Translations under genes and position numbers: made by a program
In this document: positions 24,701 through 36,898 of the stretch, piece by piece
Position numbering within the stretch: position 1 is the first letter of the stretch
Layout of the letters: each line of letters starts with the position of its first letter
The notes under the pieces: model-generated
The model's database searches: none
What the model saw: only the letters and a program-made list of their open reading frames with translations
Told to the model about the DNA's origin: nothing
Origin: Plasmodium relictum
Taxonomy: Eukaryota; Apicomplexa; Aconoidasida; Haemosporida; Plasmodiidae
NCBI RefSeq assembly: GCF_900005765.1
Contig: NC_041687.1
Location: forward strand, 806,001 to 870,000
Reading direction: 5' to 3'
Length of the DNA stretch: 64,000 nt

Positions 24701-25324
24701 TTCTTTTTTTATTTCTTCTCTTTCTTTTTCTATTTTTTCTTTTTCTTTTTTTATTTCTTCTCTTTTTTTTTCTAACTGCACTCTTTTTTCTTCTATTTTG
24801 TTTTGTTCTATTTTAATCTTGTCTTTTTCTTCTTTTAATGTCTTTTTTTCTTCCTAATTAATAAAAAAAAAAAAATATTTCATTATTATTATAATTTATT
24901 TTTATTGATACTTTTTTTAATGCTATTTATGTAAATTTTACTTTTAAATTGGAAATTTCTTTATTTAAAATGTCTAAATTTTTTTTCTTTTCCTAATATA
25001 TAAATAAAAGACAATTTTATATAATATTTAAAAAAAAAAATAGAGATATATATATATTAATTAAAATTTACTTCATTAATTTTTTCTAGCTCTTGATTTT
25101 TTGTTTTCATTATTTTTAATTCTCCCTAAATAAAATAAAAAAATGCATTGCAACAATAAATATAAATATATAATTATTTAAATCAAATAAAATATATTAA
25201 ATTAAAGGAGACAACATTCAATGAAAAAAAAGTAAATAAATTACATTAAATTTTTCTATTTGTGCGTAAAGATTAGTGTTTTCATCTTGAATTTCCTTTA
25301 GTTCTTCCTACAAATATAAAAAAC

Positions 25325-25368
<44 letters not shown>

Positions 25369-27543
25369 TACTTTATATTTAATAAAATAATATATGCATT
25401 TTTGTATATACCTTATGTGTTTCTTTTAAGGATATCAAATTTTCGTTTATTTCATAAATGGCTTTTTCATAATTCTTAATATCTCTATCTAATTTACATT
25501 TTTCTTCTAATAACTCTTGGAAATTGACCTGGATATTATTAATTCATTAATAATGAGATTAATTTAAAACAGAAAAAAAAAAAATTGTATATAAATATTA
25601 TTACTGTAAAATCCATATGTTCATTCTCCTTTTCTCTTAATATCGTTTCTAATTTTAATATTTCTCCTTCATAGTTCTTAAAGATAAAAAATTTAAATAT
25701 AATTTAATTATGCTTTTATATATATATATGTTCTAAATTAATTATATACTATATATATAATTAAATAGCTATCTATAATAATTATTTCCTTTTGTTATTA
25801 AATATAATATCTAAAGTATTTTTTGTTTCAAAAATTAAAAATATTTCATATATTTATATTTTATTTTTAAGATAGGAATTTTTATTTTATTTATGAAAAC
25901 TTCTTTTGTCTATTATTTAGTTATATATATATATATTTTTGAATATTAATTTATTCTTTTTTTCTAATGATTACATTTGTTGTTTCTTCTAAATTGTTTT
26001 TGATCAAAACATAAGAATCCTGAATTATAGAGAAAAAAAAATATGAATAAATTTATATTTCATTATTATAAAAGACATATATATTTTATATAATTTTATA
26101 AAATTATTTTATTTAATATTGTTTTAACATATATATCTCTATATTTATCATTCAGCTCCTCATATTCATCGTTTTTTTTTTTTAATTCTGCCTCAATTTT
26201 CTGAATTTCTAGCTATAAAAAGTCAATATAAAATGGAAAAAATTGAAAATATTATTTGTATCTATTTATATTGAATAATTATGTGAATTCATACAAGCAG
26301 TTCATCGTTAAAAGAATCTTTATTTTGTAAATCATTTGTTCTTTTAACCATTTTACGTTCAATCTAAATAAAAATATTCATGTATGTGTATTTTCAAAAA
26401 TGTTTTAAAATAGAAAAAACAATTTATAAAAAAAAAAAAAAGATTTGTTACTTCTATTTTCTTAATTATATTCTATATTCTCATCAATCAAAATACTATG
26501 AATAATACTGTATTTTTGTGATAATTTTATTCTAAATATATAAGAATTCAATATCATATAAAAATATATAATTTAATTTTTCTCTTTTCATTAATTTCTT
26601 ATCATAAATATAAATTTATTCATGCAAAATATTAAAAAAAAAAAAAAAATTAAAATACCATAAATAAAAATAAAATATTTATAATTTGTAGTGCTTCTAT
26701 AACTTACGTTCTTTTTATGCTATTTATATATAGCAACTTTTATTATTATTTTTTTTTTTTTTTAATATTTATTTTATGATATATTTTTTCTTATCATACG
26801 TTCCAACAAGCATATTTCAGTTTTATATTTATTAATTAATTATAAATGCTAAACAAATAATAGGGATGGATAAAAAAAATAATATATTGAAAAAATTCAA
26901 TGTTTTTACTTGTTTATTCATTAAATGTTGCTATATCAGTTCATCCTATATTTCTATAAGTTGAAATTTCTGAAAACTTTATTATTTTTACTAATGTAGA
27001 AAATTCTGTATAACATATTTTTATAAGTTGGTAATTATAATTCAATAATTAATGCTTATTAAATAACTTTACTATCTTTATATCAATCTCTTTTTATAGA
27101 ATTTATTTTCTTTTTAATTTATCTATGGATTTTTAAAAATTAAAACAGTTTAAAAAAAAGAAAAAAAAGATGTGCACCATGTGCATAATTTTATTTTATT
27201 TTATTTTATTTTTTTTTTTTGTAATAAATATATTTTAAAAACTTTTTATTTTTTAAATATATAATTATTTTTTTTTAACTATACTTTTTTTTTTTTTTAC
27301 TGTTTCTAAGTGAAGTATGTAGTCACGTCGCAAAGCTTCAATTTTTTCTACTTTCTTTTAATATTTTCTACTTTTATTATTATGCATTTCAACCTATATA
27401 ACAACTTTTAAATAATCAAAAAATAAAATAGTCTTTTTATTTAGTTACATCTTGTAGAAATGGAAATGAAGAAGAAAAAAAAAAATACTTATATTTATTA
27501 GTTCAATACGTGTAAGATATTTAACTAAACCAGAAACACCTGT
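21765..27543 (-). CDS. long coiled-coil protein of at least 23 exons, function unknown
   Basis: Minus-strand exons, 5' to 3': 27543-27489, 27347-27301, 26472-26452, 26363-26295, 26212-26129, 26019-25975, 25676-25605, 25528-25412, 25307-25245, 25125-25072, 24992-24942, 24853-24485, 24378-24307, 24218-24177, 24086-24045, 23972-23922, 23835-23782, 23685-23635, 23525-23427, 23344-23255, 23165-23055, 22914-22880, 22794-21765. Together they give about 907 residues; a first exon with the start codon is still missing upstream. From 26472 to 23055 every exon is a multiple of three with phase-0 borders, and encodes heptad-type coiled coil rich in Glu/Lys. The C-terminal part is different: LWNGYVDICKCILKTRDAYLYSG, then GKYLSGLNRNLYFDKK, and GEWCILPAYL at the end, which may be a small beta-rich domain. 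I do not recognise the family. The two 5'-most exons are less certain (intron of 828 bases). Confidence 0.7.
24570..24780 (-). repeat. tandem 42-base coding repeat (14-residue double heptads)
   Basis: Within the largest coiled-coil exon the protein repeats the unit REEIKKEKEKxEKE about four to five times, with variants SEEIKKEKEKVEKE and RDEIEKERDEIKKEKEQ. Each unit is two heptads (42 bases). This is a typical charged single alpha-helix or coiled-coil repeat and a likely site of length variation. Confidence 0.85.
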
Positions 27544-30500
27544 CTAAAAAAATTACAAATGTTGTATAAATTATTGATTTTTGAAGAATTTAGATAATTT
27601 CTTTAAGTTATAAATATATATTTTGTTTTGGTAATAATCCGTTTTAGAGAAAAAAACAATGGTACTTTTTTTTATTTTTATATTAGTTTCTATTATTTTT
27701 ACTTATATTTTATATAATATTTATTTTTTTTATTTTTAGAATATTTAGTATATTCTTAAGTATAAAAATTTTATATTATGAAAATTTTGTAAATGTCTAT
27801 TGGTCAATTATAAGAGACATAACCACTTTAAATTTGTTGAATAAAACTTGTATTAAGAACAATAGTATTAAAAAAAAAATATATTTCTTGTTTTCTCAAA
27901 TAAAAGAGTTTAAATAAAAAATATCTAGAAAAAAAAAAAATTTGAATAAAATATCACTTTTGAAAAATACTAATTTTTTTTTTTTTATCTATTGAATATT
28001 ATATCGAATTATCTAGGAGTACAATTAACACATTATTTTGTTTTTATTTCATTTCTTTTTTTCTTTTTTATTTATCCAAAAATAAGTACTTCTTAAAATA
28101 TAATTTTAATATTTTTCATTTATATGAGATATTTTTATTTTTTTTTACAATATGTATAATTTGTAGAAAATTATGTTGCTAGTACGCTTTCGTCTTTTAA
28201 AATATATATCTAATTTTTTTCAATAAAATTCAGATCTTCAACTTTAAGTCAAAAAAATTCTGCTCATAAAATTAGGTACTAGTTAAAAAAAAAAAAAAAA
28301 ATAGAGTACATAAATAAATGAATGGTATAAACTTTAACTTATAAAACTATGTTGTATGAAAAAATGTAAAAAAAATAGAAAAAGGGATTCCAGTAAGATT
28401 AAGATACATGCATATAATTGTAAATGTGAAAAAATATAAAAAAATTATAATAATATTATTACAAAGGGAATAAAAAAATATATAACGTATTATCAGATGC
28501 TTAAAGAAAAAAGAAAAAGTTGGACAAAATGTAAAATTTGATATGATATTTTATCTAGAAAAATATTATAAAAATTCCATTTTTTTTTTTTTTTAATTTT
28601 CCATAATAAAGAATATTTTTTTATTAATCAGCTAGTTAAGATTTAATGTATGAATCAATTTAAAAAACTTGTTTTCTTTTCTTTTATGGAATAATAAAAA
28701 AAATAAAGACAAGTTACATTTTTTAAAAAAATAATATTGCCATTTAAAATATTTCTTTATAATTACCAATATTTATCTAATAAATAAACTTAAATAATTT
28801 TCGCATAACTTTTATTTGATAAAATAATGAATGCTGAAAAATGCTAGTAAACAAAATAATAATAGAACAAAATTCCAAATAATAGTCATATTACTATATA
28901 AAAAATATTATTATTTTTTATTTTTAGTAGCCATCAAAATTAAAAATACCCACTTTGGTGTATATCTAAGGAATATTATCTAACAAAGAAAAAATTCAAG
29001 ATACATATTTTAGAAAATTTTAAAATTGTGTATTTTTTTAAAAACTTTTATTATTTTATGTTAATAATCTTCTTAAATATTTCGTAAATGCATTTTTTCT
29101 ATTTTGCTTAATTTTTAATATAAAAAAAAAAAAATTTTGCAAAAATTGCATATTATAATATAAATCTAGAAAATGATTTTAAGTGTTAATAAATATTTTT
29201 TATATATAAAAAAGTTCTGTACTATATTAAAAAGAAAAAAAAAAAAATAATCCTACATATAGGAGGAGAAAAAAAATATGAATAATAATATATAACGTAT
29301 TTTCTTCATATACACAAATTAATATTTAACAGTATTCCTAAATTTTTTTTCTTTTTTTTCTCATATTTAATTATACTTCTACATTATAAAAAATTATAGA
29401 AAACAAAAAAAATAATAATAATAATATACATATTAATTTATTGTTTTATTGATCATATATTTATTTTAATCTTGTCAAATGATATTAAGTAATATGAATT
29501 TTATATTTTTCAAAAAGAATATATTTAAGAATTAAAAAATGCATTTAAAATTGTTATGATAACAATTGAATAAGTGTTTATTTATCAATTTATATAATAT
29601 TACATCTAAATAAAAAAAAAAATGTAGCATTAGCAAAATTTTTTGTTAATTTATAAAGAAAAATAATTTTTATTTGTATTAAATTTTTTTTTCTTCTACT
29701 ACTACAATTAATGTATGTGCATACAAAAAAAAAAAAAAATTATGAAAAATGTATTAAAATGATCTATATATAGTAATTTGGTAATATCTCAATTTTTTTT
29801 TTTATGAATTTATTTAAAAAGTTTAATTTAAAATTAAGATAGTTCAATATATAAAAAAATATTATGAAAAATTAATTTAGAAGTACCTTCTCGTTATAAA
29901 AAATTATCTCTTTATTTTATTTAGATGTTCTTAAATATTTTATAATTAAATGATATTTTTGAAAATTTTAATAAAATAAATTCATTAAATTCGGTACTTA
30001 AATTATAGTAATCATTTAAGTTATTAAAATAAATGATAAAAATATGGAAAATATATTATTTACGTAAGAAATACAAAAATATGTAATAAAACAAAAAAAA
30101 TAATATTAAGTAGAATCAAAAATTGTCTTATAAATGTAGAATTTTTTTTTTTATTATTTACATTAATTTAGAAAATGCATTATTTTATTAATGCACTATC
30201 AAAAAAAAACTTAAAATAGCATTTATATTAAAATTTATATATTTGGTATTTTATCTTATAAAAAATTAAAATTTGCTAGTTTTTTTTTTTTCTTAAATAA
30301 ACAAAAATATGTTTAAGAAAACATTATATATAAAGCTTCAATTTTAAAAAATTTTATAAGTAACTTTGTTTATATAAATTAACTTTTTTTTTTTTTTCTT
30401 TTTTTAAATATAATTTTATGCAATAGATTTTTATTCATGTGGAAAAAAAAAACCAATTTATAAAATAATTATATTTTATATAAAATATATGTATATCATA

Positions 30501-31843
30501 TGCACATAAACATTTTTTTTTTTTATATTAAATATCTAAATAATTATCACTTTAAAAAAAAAAAAAATACATTTATATATATATATAATGTAGAAGTTTA
30601 TTTTATTATTTTTATCTATTATTTTATACTATTTTCATTTAAATAATTATTATACATACAATTAAATTAATTGATTTATTTTGTTTTCATTTGTTGAATA
30701 TGTTATAATATGTATATAACTCATTTTTTTTAAGTTTTCATAATGATATAGAAATCAAAACAAATTTCTGATTATGTCAAAAAAGAATAATACAGAATTA
30801 TAGAGTAATATATTAAAAAAAAAGAAACTGCTTTAAATAAAAAGAGACAGTTATTATTGATTTTGTGTATATTATATATATGTAATTTTTTTTTTTTTGG
30901 TCTTTGATAAATATAATTAATGATTTTCTTTTTTTTAGTTAGTCTATATTGTTAATGAAATATTAAAATAATATAAAATGAAATGAAAAATATTTAAATG
31001 GAAGTACGAGATACATGCCAAAAATTAAAATTTTAATAAGAAGTACAAAAAGCATAGTTCAAATAATCATAAATTTGTTAAATAAAAGAAAATAAAATGT
31101 AATTTCTTTTTTTTTTTTCTTCTTTTTCACATATTTTATTTTATTTTTTTCTTTACTAAAAATTCTTCATTTTATATGATTAAAAATATAAAGTACTTTG
31201 AGTTTTTATAAATTTAGAATTGATATATATATATATATGTACATATACAAATTAAAATGAATAGAAATTTAAAATATAATTAATATTATTTATAAAAAAA
31301 AATATTAATAAAGTTAGATATATTTTACTTTGAAAAAAATTTTTTAATAAATATATGCTTTTTTTTTTTTTCTTCAATAAAAAAAAAAAAGAAATAATTA
31401 AAATTAACAAAAATAATATTAGTAATGATTTACATATTAATCTTTGTTAATACTTTTAATTTTAATATAATATAATAATAATGTTAGTAAAAAAAAAAAA
31501 AAACATTAAAATATCACTGACTGAACAGAATACTATAGGATTCTTAATTTTTTCATTATAAATTGATACAATGATATTAAAAAAATAGTTTATTCAGTTC
31601 AGTTAAATTTTTTTACTACCTTTATAAAATTAAAAAAATTTACATGCATATTTTATTTTTTTTTATATAAAAAAAAAAAAAATAGAAAAATTCATAGAAA
31701 TTTATAACAAAAAATAAGAAAAAATAACATTTTACATATCTATATATATACGATTAAATATATATATATTTATATATCCTTACATTTATATAATATAGAA
31801 TAGCTTTTTGAAATCATAAAAAAGAAAAAAACAAAAGAAAAAA
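27544..31843. other. gene-poor 4.3-kb region between divergent genes
   Basis: This region should contain the missing 5' exon(s) and promoter of the coiled-coil gene (minus) and the promoter of the SR-protein gene (plus). Two less AT-rich patches stand out near 28150-28265 and 28380-28440 (see findings). An imperfect inverted repeat lies at 31520-31603. The rest is homopolymer-rich A/T sequence with no open frame of coding quality. Confidence 0.5.
31520..31603. repeat. imperfect inverted repeat upstream of the SR-protein gene
   Basis: ACTGAACAGAATACTAT at 31520-31536 pairs with ATAGTTTATTCAGTTCAGT at 31585-31603 (its complement reads ACTGAACTGAATAAACTAT), with one mismatch and a two-base bulge. 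The loop is about 48 bases. It is notable because the arms are not simple A/T runs. Confidence 0.6.
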
Positions 31844-34564
31844 ATGGTTGAAAATGGATGTAGTTTACTAATAAGAAATTTAAGTTTTGAAACAAGTCCT
31901 GAAAAGGTCAGGAAAATCTTTGAACATTTCGGTAAAATTCGTGATGTTTATTTACCTTTAGATCATTACACGCGAAGGCCAAGAGGTTTTGGATTTGTTG
32001 AATATTATGAACCAAAATATGCAAAAGAAGCTTTAAATATTTTAAATAATTCAAAAATAGATGGAAAAGAGATAAAAATTATTATTGCTCAAAATAGGAG
32101 AAAATCACCTGATACTATGAAAATGTATCATAATAATATGAATGATTCTAGATATAGAGATAAATATGATAGTAGTAGAAGAAGATATAGTAGATATAGA
32201 TCATTAGAGCATGATAGACGTAGATATAAAAAAAGAAGTCATGATATGCAGAAGCATAAAAGAAAATATAAGAATTATAAAAAATATTCAAGAAGCTCAT
32301 CTAGTTATAGTTATTCTTCCTACTATTCGTCTTATAGCAGTAATAGTAGTAGTAGTGGTAGTAGTAGTAGTAACAGCGATTATGACAACAAAAGAAGGAA
32401 AAGAAAGAAAAGTAGAAGTGTTAAAAAAAGTATTAGTAAAAGTTATTCAAGAAACAAAAGTAGAAAACATGATAGAAAAAATAAATACAACCATAGAACA
32501 AAAAATAAAAGTTATTCTAGCGAAGAAATTTATGATGAAAGTTCATCAAAAAGTATGAGTGAAGAAGATAATAAAGAGAAAAAAAAAAAATTAAGTAAGA
32601 TTAACAAAAATAATAAAAGTTATAGCGAAAGTTCCAGTGATAAAAGTTCTTCTGAAGAAAGTTTTTACAATAGTAAAAAAGATAAAAATAGTTATTACAA
32701 TAGAAGTTCAAATTCTCATATTTATAAAAAAGAAGAATACAAAAAATCGTCATTGTATGATAGTTCAAATGAAAATAATTCCAAAAGGAAATCATCTGAA
32801 TCAAGTGAAGAAAGGATAAACAATTCCAAGGAAGATTCCGAAAGTGATAAAGAAAAAAAAAAAGTAAATAATATTTTAGAAGATATTCCATGTGATAATT
32901 TGCGATATAAGGAAAGCAAACAATGTGAAAGTTATATAAAAAAAGATAATGAAATGAATGATAATTGTCAAAGCGATAAAAAAAGTGAAAATGAACAAGA
33001 TATAAAAACCTCAGATAATAATTTCATGTTTTCACTGAATGATCTTAATGAAAAACAATTGGATCATAAAAGCAATTTAAAGAACAAAAAAAAGGATAAG
33101 GAAGTACATTCCAATAATATATTAGATGCTAGTTCGAACAAAGACTCTAATAAATATGAAGAATTACAAAATGTAAATGGCAATGATGATTTTATTAATA
33201 AGAAAAATTCAGAAGATGCTACTAACGAAATTAGTAAAGTCGAAAAAATTGATGAAGATAATTCTCCAAATATAATTAAAAATGAATACAATAGTACATC
33301 ATATGTAAATGAAAAAAACAATGAAAGCATTAATGGAAATATAAATATCCCTAGTGATTCTACAAAAAAATTTATTGATGCAAATAAAACATTATCTAAT
33401 AATAGTGAAAATAGAAATGATGATAATAATGTAAGTGCAAATGGTTATGATAAAAAAAATAGTAGTGATGGTTCATCTATATATGAATGTTACGTTGATA
33501 AAAAAAAAGAGGACAAAATTCACGTAAAAGAAAAAAAGAAAATGAAGTATAAGTCACGAAGTAAAAATAGTTCTTCAAGCAATACAAGTATCGATTATAA
33601 AAATAAATATAGGCAAAAATACCTAAATAAAAAAAAAAAAAGAATTAATGAAAGTTTATCAGAGAGTTCTAACTATGATAGCAGTCATAATGATAAAAAT
33701 GAAATTAAAAAAGTTTCTAGGAAATATAAAAATTCAGTAAAAGAAAGAATCAAAAGGAGCAAAGAACCACGCAAAATTAAAGTTAAAAAGTCATATTCTT
33801 ATGGAAAAAGTGGAAGTTTAAATAAAAGTGAAAATGAAAGTGAAAATGAAAGTGAAAATAGAAATAGAAGAAGTGGTAGTGAAAGTGATAACAATGATAG
33901 TATAGAAACAAAAAGAAGTATGAGCAAAGAGAGTAAAAATGAAAGGGAGAATGTTGATGCAAATGATAAAGAAAAAACAAATAAGAAAATTAGAAGCGAA
34001 AGTAAACAAAGTGAAAATAAAAGAAGTGATAGTGAAAAAAGTGAAGATGTAAGAAGAAAAGAAAGTTATAGTACACAAAGTGAAAATGATAAAAGTGTAT
34101 ATAAAAGTTGCAGTGAGAACACTTATAAAAGTAAAAGTGTATACGAAGACTCATGTAAATTATCATTTGACAAAGAATATATAAATAAAAGAAAAAAAAA
34201 AAGAAATAGAACAAGAAGCACTTCTAGTGATTCAGAAATGTCTGATAAATTAAGACGTAATCGTAAAAATAAAATAAGTAATAAATATATTAAGAAAAAA
34301 AAAATTAGAAAAAGGAGAGATTCTAAAAACTCATATGAAAGTTCAACCTATAGCAAAAGGAGTTATAGTTCTTCGGAAATATCAACTAATAGCAGAAGCA
34401 GTTATAGTAGTTCGATTAAAAAAAAAAAGGATAAATATTCAAATAGACAAACAGATAAAAAAAAGTATAAGCAAAAAAGTAGTAGAAGAGTTAGAAGAAT
34501 TGATAATTCAGAGGATTCTTCTATTAGTTACAGAAGATCTCGATCCATTAGAAATTATAGTTAA
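31844..34564 (+). CDS. SR-type RNA-binding protein (N-terminal RRM, long RS-like tail)
   Basis: Single exon, 906 residues. One RRM spans about residues 4-83: RNP2 is LLIRNLSF, RNP1 is RGFGFVEY, and the spacing is that of the SRSF2/SRSF10/SRSF12 type (KVRKIFEHFGKIRDVYLP). The remaining 800 residues are rich in Arg/Ser/Lys/Glu, with many RS, KS and SE dipeptides, a poly-Ser segment near residues 145-180, and a tandem SENESENESEN run near residue 660. SR proteins of this kind bind exonic enhancers and recruit spliceosome components in the nucleus, under control of SRPK/CLK kinases. The RS tail is far longer than in human SRSF proteins. RRM and SR character are clear; the exact ortholog is not. 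Confidence 0.85.
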   Translation: MVENGCSLLIRNLSFETSPEKVRKIFEHFGKIRDVYLPLDHYTRRPRGFGFVEYYEPKYAKEALNILNNSKIDGKEIKIIIAQNRRKSPDTMKMYHNNMNDSRYRDKYDSSRRRYSRYRSLEHDRRRYKKRSHDMQKHKRKYKNYKKYSRSSSSYSYSSYYSSYSSNSSSSGSSSSNSDYDNKRRKRKKSRSVKKSISKSYSRNKSRKHDRKNKYNHRTKNKSYSSEEIYDESSSKSMSEEDNKEKKKKLSKINKNNKSYSESSSDKSSSEESFYNSKKDKNSYYNRSSNSHIYKKEEYKKSSLYDSSNENNSKRKSSESSEERINNSKEDSESDKEKKKVNNILEDIPCDNLRYKESKQCESYIKKDNEMNDNCQSDKKSENEQDIKTSDNNFMFSLNDLNEKQLDHKSNLKNKKKDKEVHSNNILDASSNKDSNKYEELQNVNGNDDFINKKNSEDATNEISKVEKIDEDNSPNIIKNEYNSTSYVNEKNNESINGNINIPSDSTKKFIDANKTLSNNSENRNDDNNVSANGYDKKNSSDGSSIYECYVDKKKEDKIHVKEKKKMKYKSRSKNSSSSNTSIDYKNKYRQKYLNKKKKRINESLSESSNYDSSHNDKNEIKKVSRKYKNSVKERIKRSKEPRKIKVKKSYSYGKSGSLNKSENESENESENRNRRSGSESDNNDSIETKRSMSKESKNERENVDANDKEKTNKKIRSESKQSENKRSDSEKSEDVRRKESYSTQSENDKSVYKSCSENTYKSKSVYEDSCKLSFDKEYINKRKKKRNRTRSTSSDSEMSDKLRRNRKNKISNKYIKKKKIRKRRDSKNSYESSTYSKRSYSSSEISTNSRSSYSSSIKKKKDKYSNRQTDKKKYKQKSSRRVRRIDNSEDSSISYRRSRSIRNYS

Positions 34565-35562
34565 GTAATGAAATAAATTAAAGAAATAATGTAACTATAT
34601 TCAAAGGAGAATAATTTATCAAAAAATACTTTTTAGGTTAATTACAGTGATATAAAAATAATGAGAAAAATAATTAATCATAAAAAAACCAAGAAACATA
34701 ACAAATTTAGCATTCGTAACATTATTAATTAAAAAAAAAAAAATAAAATAAAAAAAATGAAATTATTTCTTCTTGTTCAACATATTTATAATTTGTATTT
34801 CTTAAATTTTTTATTTTAATTCCTTTTATTTTTCTGAATGATGTTAGTATGAATATGGATTTCTTATTTTTAATATAATTTACATAACTAATGATGAAAT
34901 AGTTATTTTGAATTTAAATTTTACTGGAAGATTTTAAATATAATCAAAACTGAATTATATATTTTTATTATTTAATCTCTTTTCATTTTATTTCTTACCT
35001 AATTTTTTTAAAATTTATTCCTTTATATTATTTATTTCTTGCATTTCATAATATTTTGTTTTATATAATATTATTATTTCATTTTTTTTTTTTTTTAAGT
35101 CTAATGCTTTATAAAAAAGTGTACAAAAATTTTACACTTTAAAAAAAGGAAATAGAAAAAAATGTAATAAAATAGAAAAATATAAGTAAAAAAATGTCAT
35201 ATATATATATATATATTTCTCTTTTTTAAAAAAAAGAAGATATATGAAAAAGACAAAATTTCTCTAGAAATAAAAAAAAAATAAAAAAATAAATATATAT
35301 TGAATATTTAAGTTTATTCCTTTGGAAAATTAATCTTATTTGTTAAATTATTAAAATTTATAAAAAAAAAATGTTTATTTATATTTTTTATTTTTGCTTT
35401 AAAAAAAAAGAATCAACTATAAAATTAAAAATATTACTTTAAAATGAGTTATTAATTAAAAAAAGTATTAACTGTTATATATTTTATAATATTAAAAATT
35501 AATTATAACAAAAAAAAAGTAAAAATAAATAGTCTTTTTTTTTATAGAATTTAAAAATCTTT
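34565..35562. other. convergent 3' intergenic region
   Basis: About 1 kb between the SR-protein gene and SmF, which face each other. A/T runs only; expected to hold both 3' UTRs. Confidence 0.55.
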
Positions 35563-36170
35563 TTATTTTTCGGTTTTGCTTTTTTCGTTTTCTTCTCTTA
35601 TATACAATATATTGTTGCATCTGAAAAGAAGCAATTAATTTTATTATTGTTTATTTATTTTAACTTTATTTTTCATTTCTTTATTATATATATTTACCTT
35701 AAAAATATTTCTCCTAATGTTCCCTTATAATCACCATGTATCCATTCTTCTGCGTTTATTAATCTGATGTTCATGTAAGCATCAAAAGATTTTAAATTTC
35801 CTAAATAATTTAAAGGAAATATTTTATTAGAAAAAAAAAAAAAAAGAAATTAAGTAAAAAACAAGAAAATTATATGAAACCTTTATACTCCATGCCCCAT
35901 TTCAATTTAATTACAACTCTTTTTCCTGCTAAACTATTTAAAAACGGTTTAGGATTTAGAGGAGCTATTCCCTAATTAAAAAAAGATAATTAAAAAAAAA
36001 TATTACAAAATAGAAAATTAAGAATTTTTTTTATGTATTTTTTTTTTTTTTTTAAATATATCATTATACACTATTTATTTGTGTTAAAATGAATGTAATA
36101 TTATGTACAAAAAAAATGTATAACATAAAGTAAAATTTAGTAAATTATATTTTTTCCTTACCACTGACAT
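35563..36170 (-). CDS. SNRPF: small nuclear ribonucleoprotein F (SmF), four exons
   Basis: Minus-strand exons: 36170-36162 (9 bases, Met-Ser-Val), 35971-35881, 35800-35698, 35620-35563. The joined protein has 86 residues, the same as human SmF. Sm1 motif: [27 protein letters not shown]. Sm2 motif: [15 protein letters not shown], where the RCNN loop binds uridines of the Sm site. The invariant FDAYMNIRL lies between. SmF joins SmE and SmG in the heptameric ring on U1, U2, U4 and U5 snRNAs and is needed for splicing. All four junctions keep phase and have GT-AG borders. No continuous open frame of useful size covers this gene, so it was found only by joining exons. SmF rather than LSm6 is supported by WGMEYKG and RCNN. 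Confidence 0.95.
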
Positions 36171-36579
36171 TTCTCTTTATTTTACAAAAAAAATAAAATA
36201 AAATATATAAATAAATAAATAAAATAGTTAAAAATGAATAAGAAATAATTATTGGATATTTACTTTTTAAAATGTAAGTATTTTAATTTCTTTTTTTTTT
36301 AATCAAATTGTAAGTTCTGAATTTTAATATCTTTCCTCGTTTGATTTATCTTATTTTTATTCTTAATTCAATTTATTTTTTTATTTCTATTGTACATAAA
36401 TTTATTTTTTTTGAAATAATTGCATAAAATTTAATAAAGGCTTTTTAAATATGTAGATAAAGGAAGAAAGTTTACATATATTATTTTTTTTTTTTTAATT
36501 AATTTATCAATTTTTTATAAAACAATTAAATGATTTTTAATAATTATAAAAAAAAGAAAAAGGAATTCTCATAAAAAAT

Positions 36580-36641
<62 letters not shown>

Positions 36642-36898
36642 TAATACGGATTAAGAATAAAAATTAATTTAAAAATAAATATTAAATAAAAAAATAATTT
36701 AACATATATTAAAAAGAGAATGTAATATGAATTACGAAACATAAAAAATAAGGAAATAATTAAAATAAATTAAAAAATATAATAATTCTAAAAGGAAATT
36801 ATCTTAAAATAAAATATTAAAAGGAAATTCATTGAAATACGTTAAAACATAGAAAAATGAATTAAGTATAGCAAGTGAAAATAATAAAAGTTCTATTT
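36171..36898. other. intergenic with an (AT)n microsatellite
   Basis: About 730 bases between the phosphatase 3' end and SmF 5' end, both minus. It contains the SmF promoter and an alternating AT tract at about 36584-36638. Nothing else recognised. Confidence 0.6.
36584..36638. repeat. (AT)n microsatellite, about 27 units
   Basis: Uninterrupted alternating A and T over about 55 bases, the longest perfect dinucleotide tract I noticed here. Likely length-polymorphic. Confidence 0.9.

Noticed and set aside
24555-24857. Plus-strand Ser/Phe-rich frames opposite the coiled-coil repeat
   Set aside because: Antisense shadows of the Glu/Lys repeat; they have no independent start context or domain.
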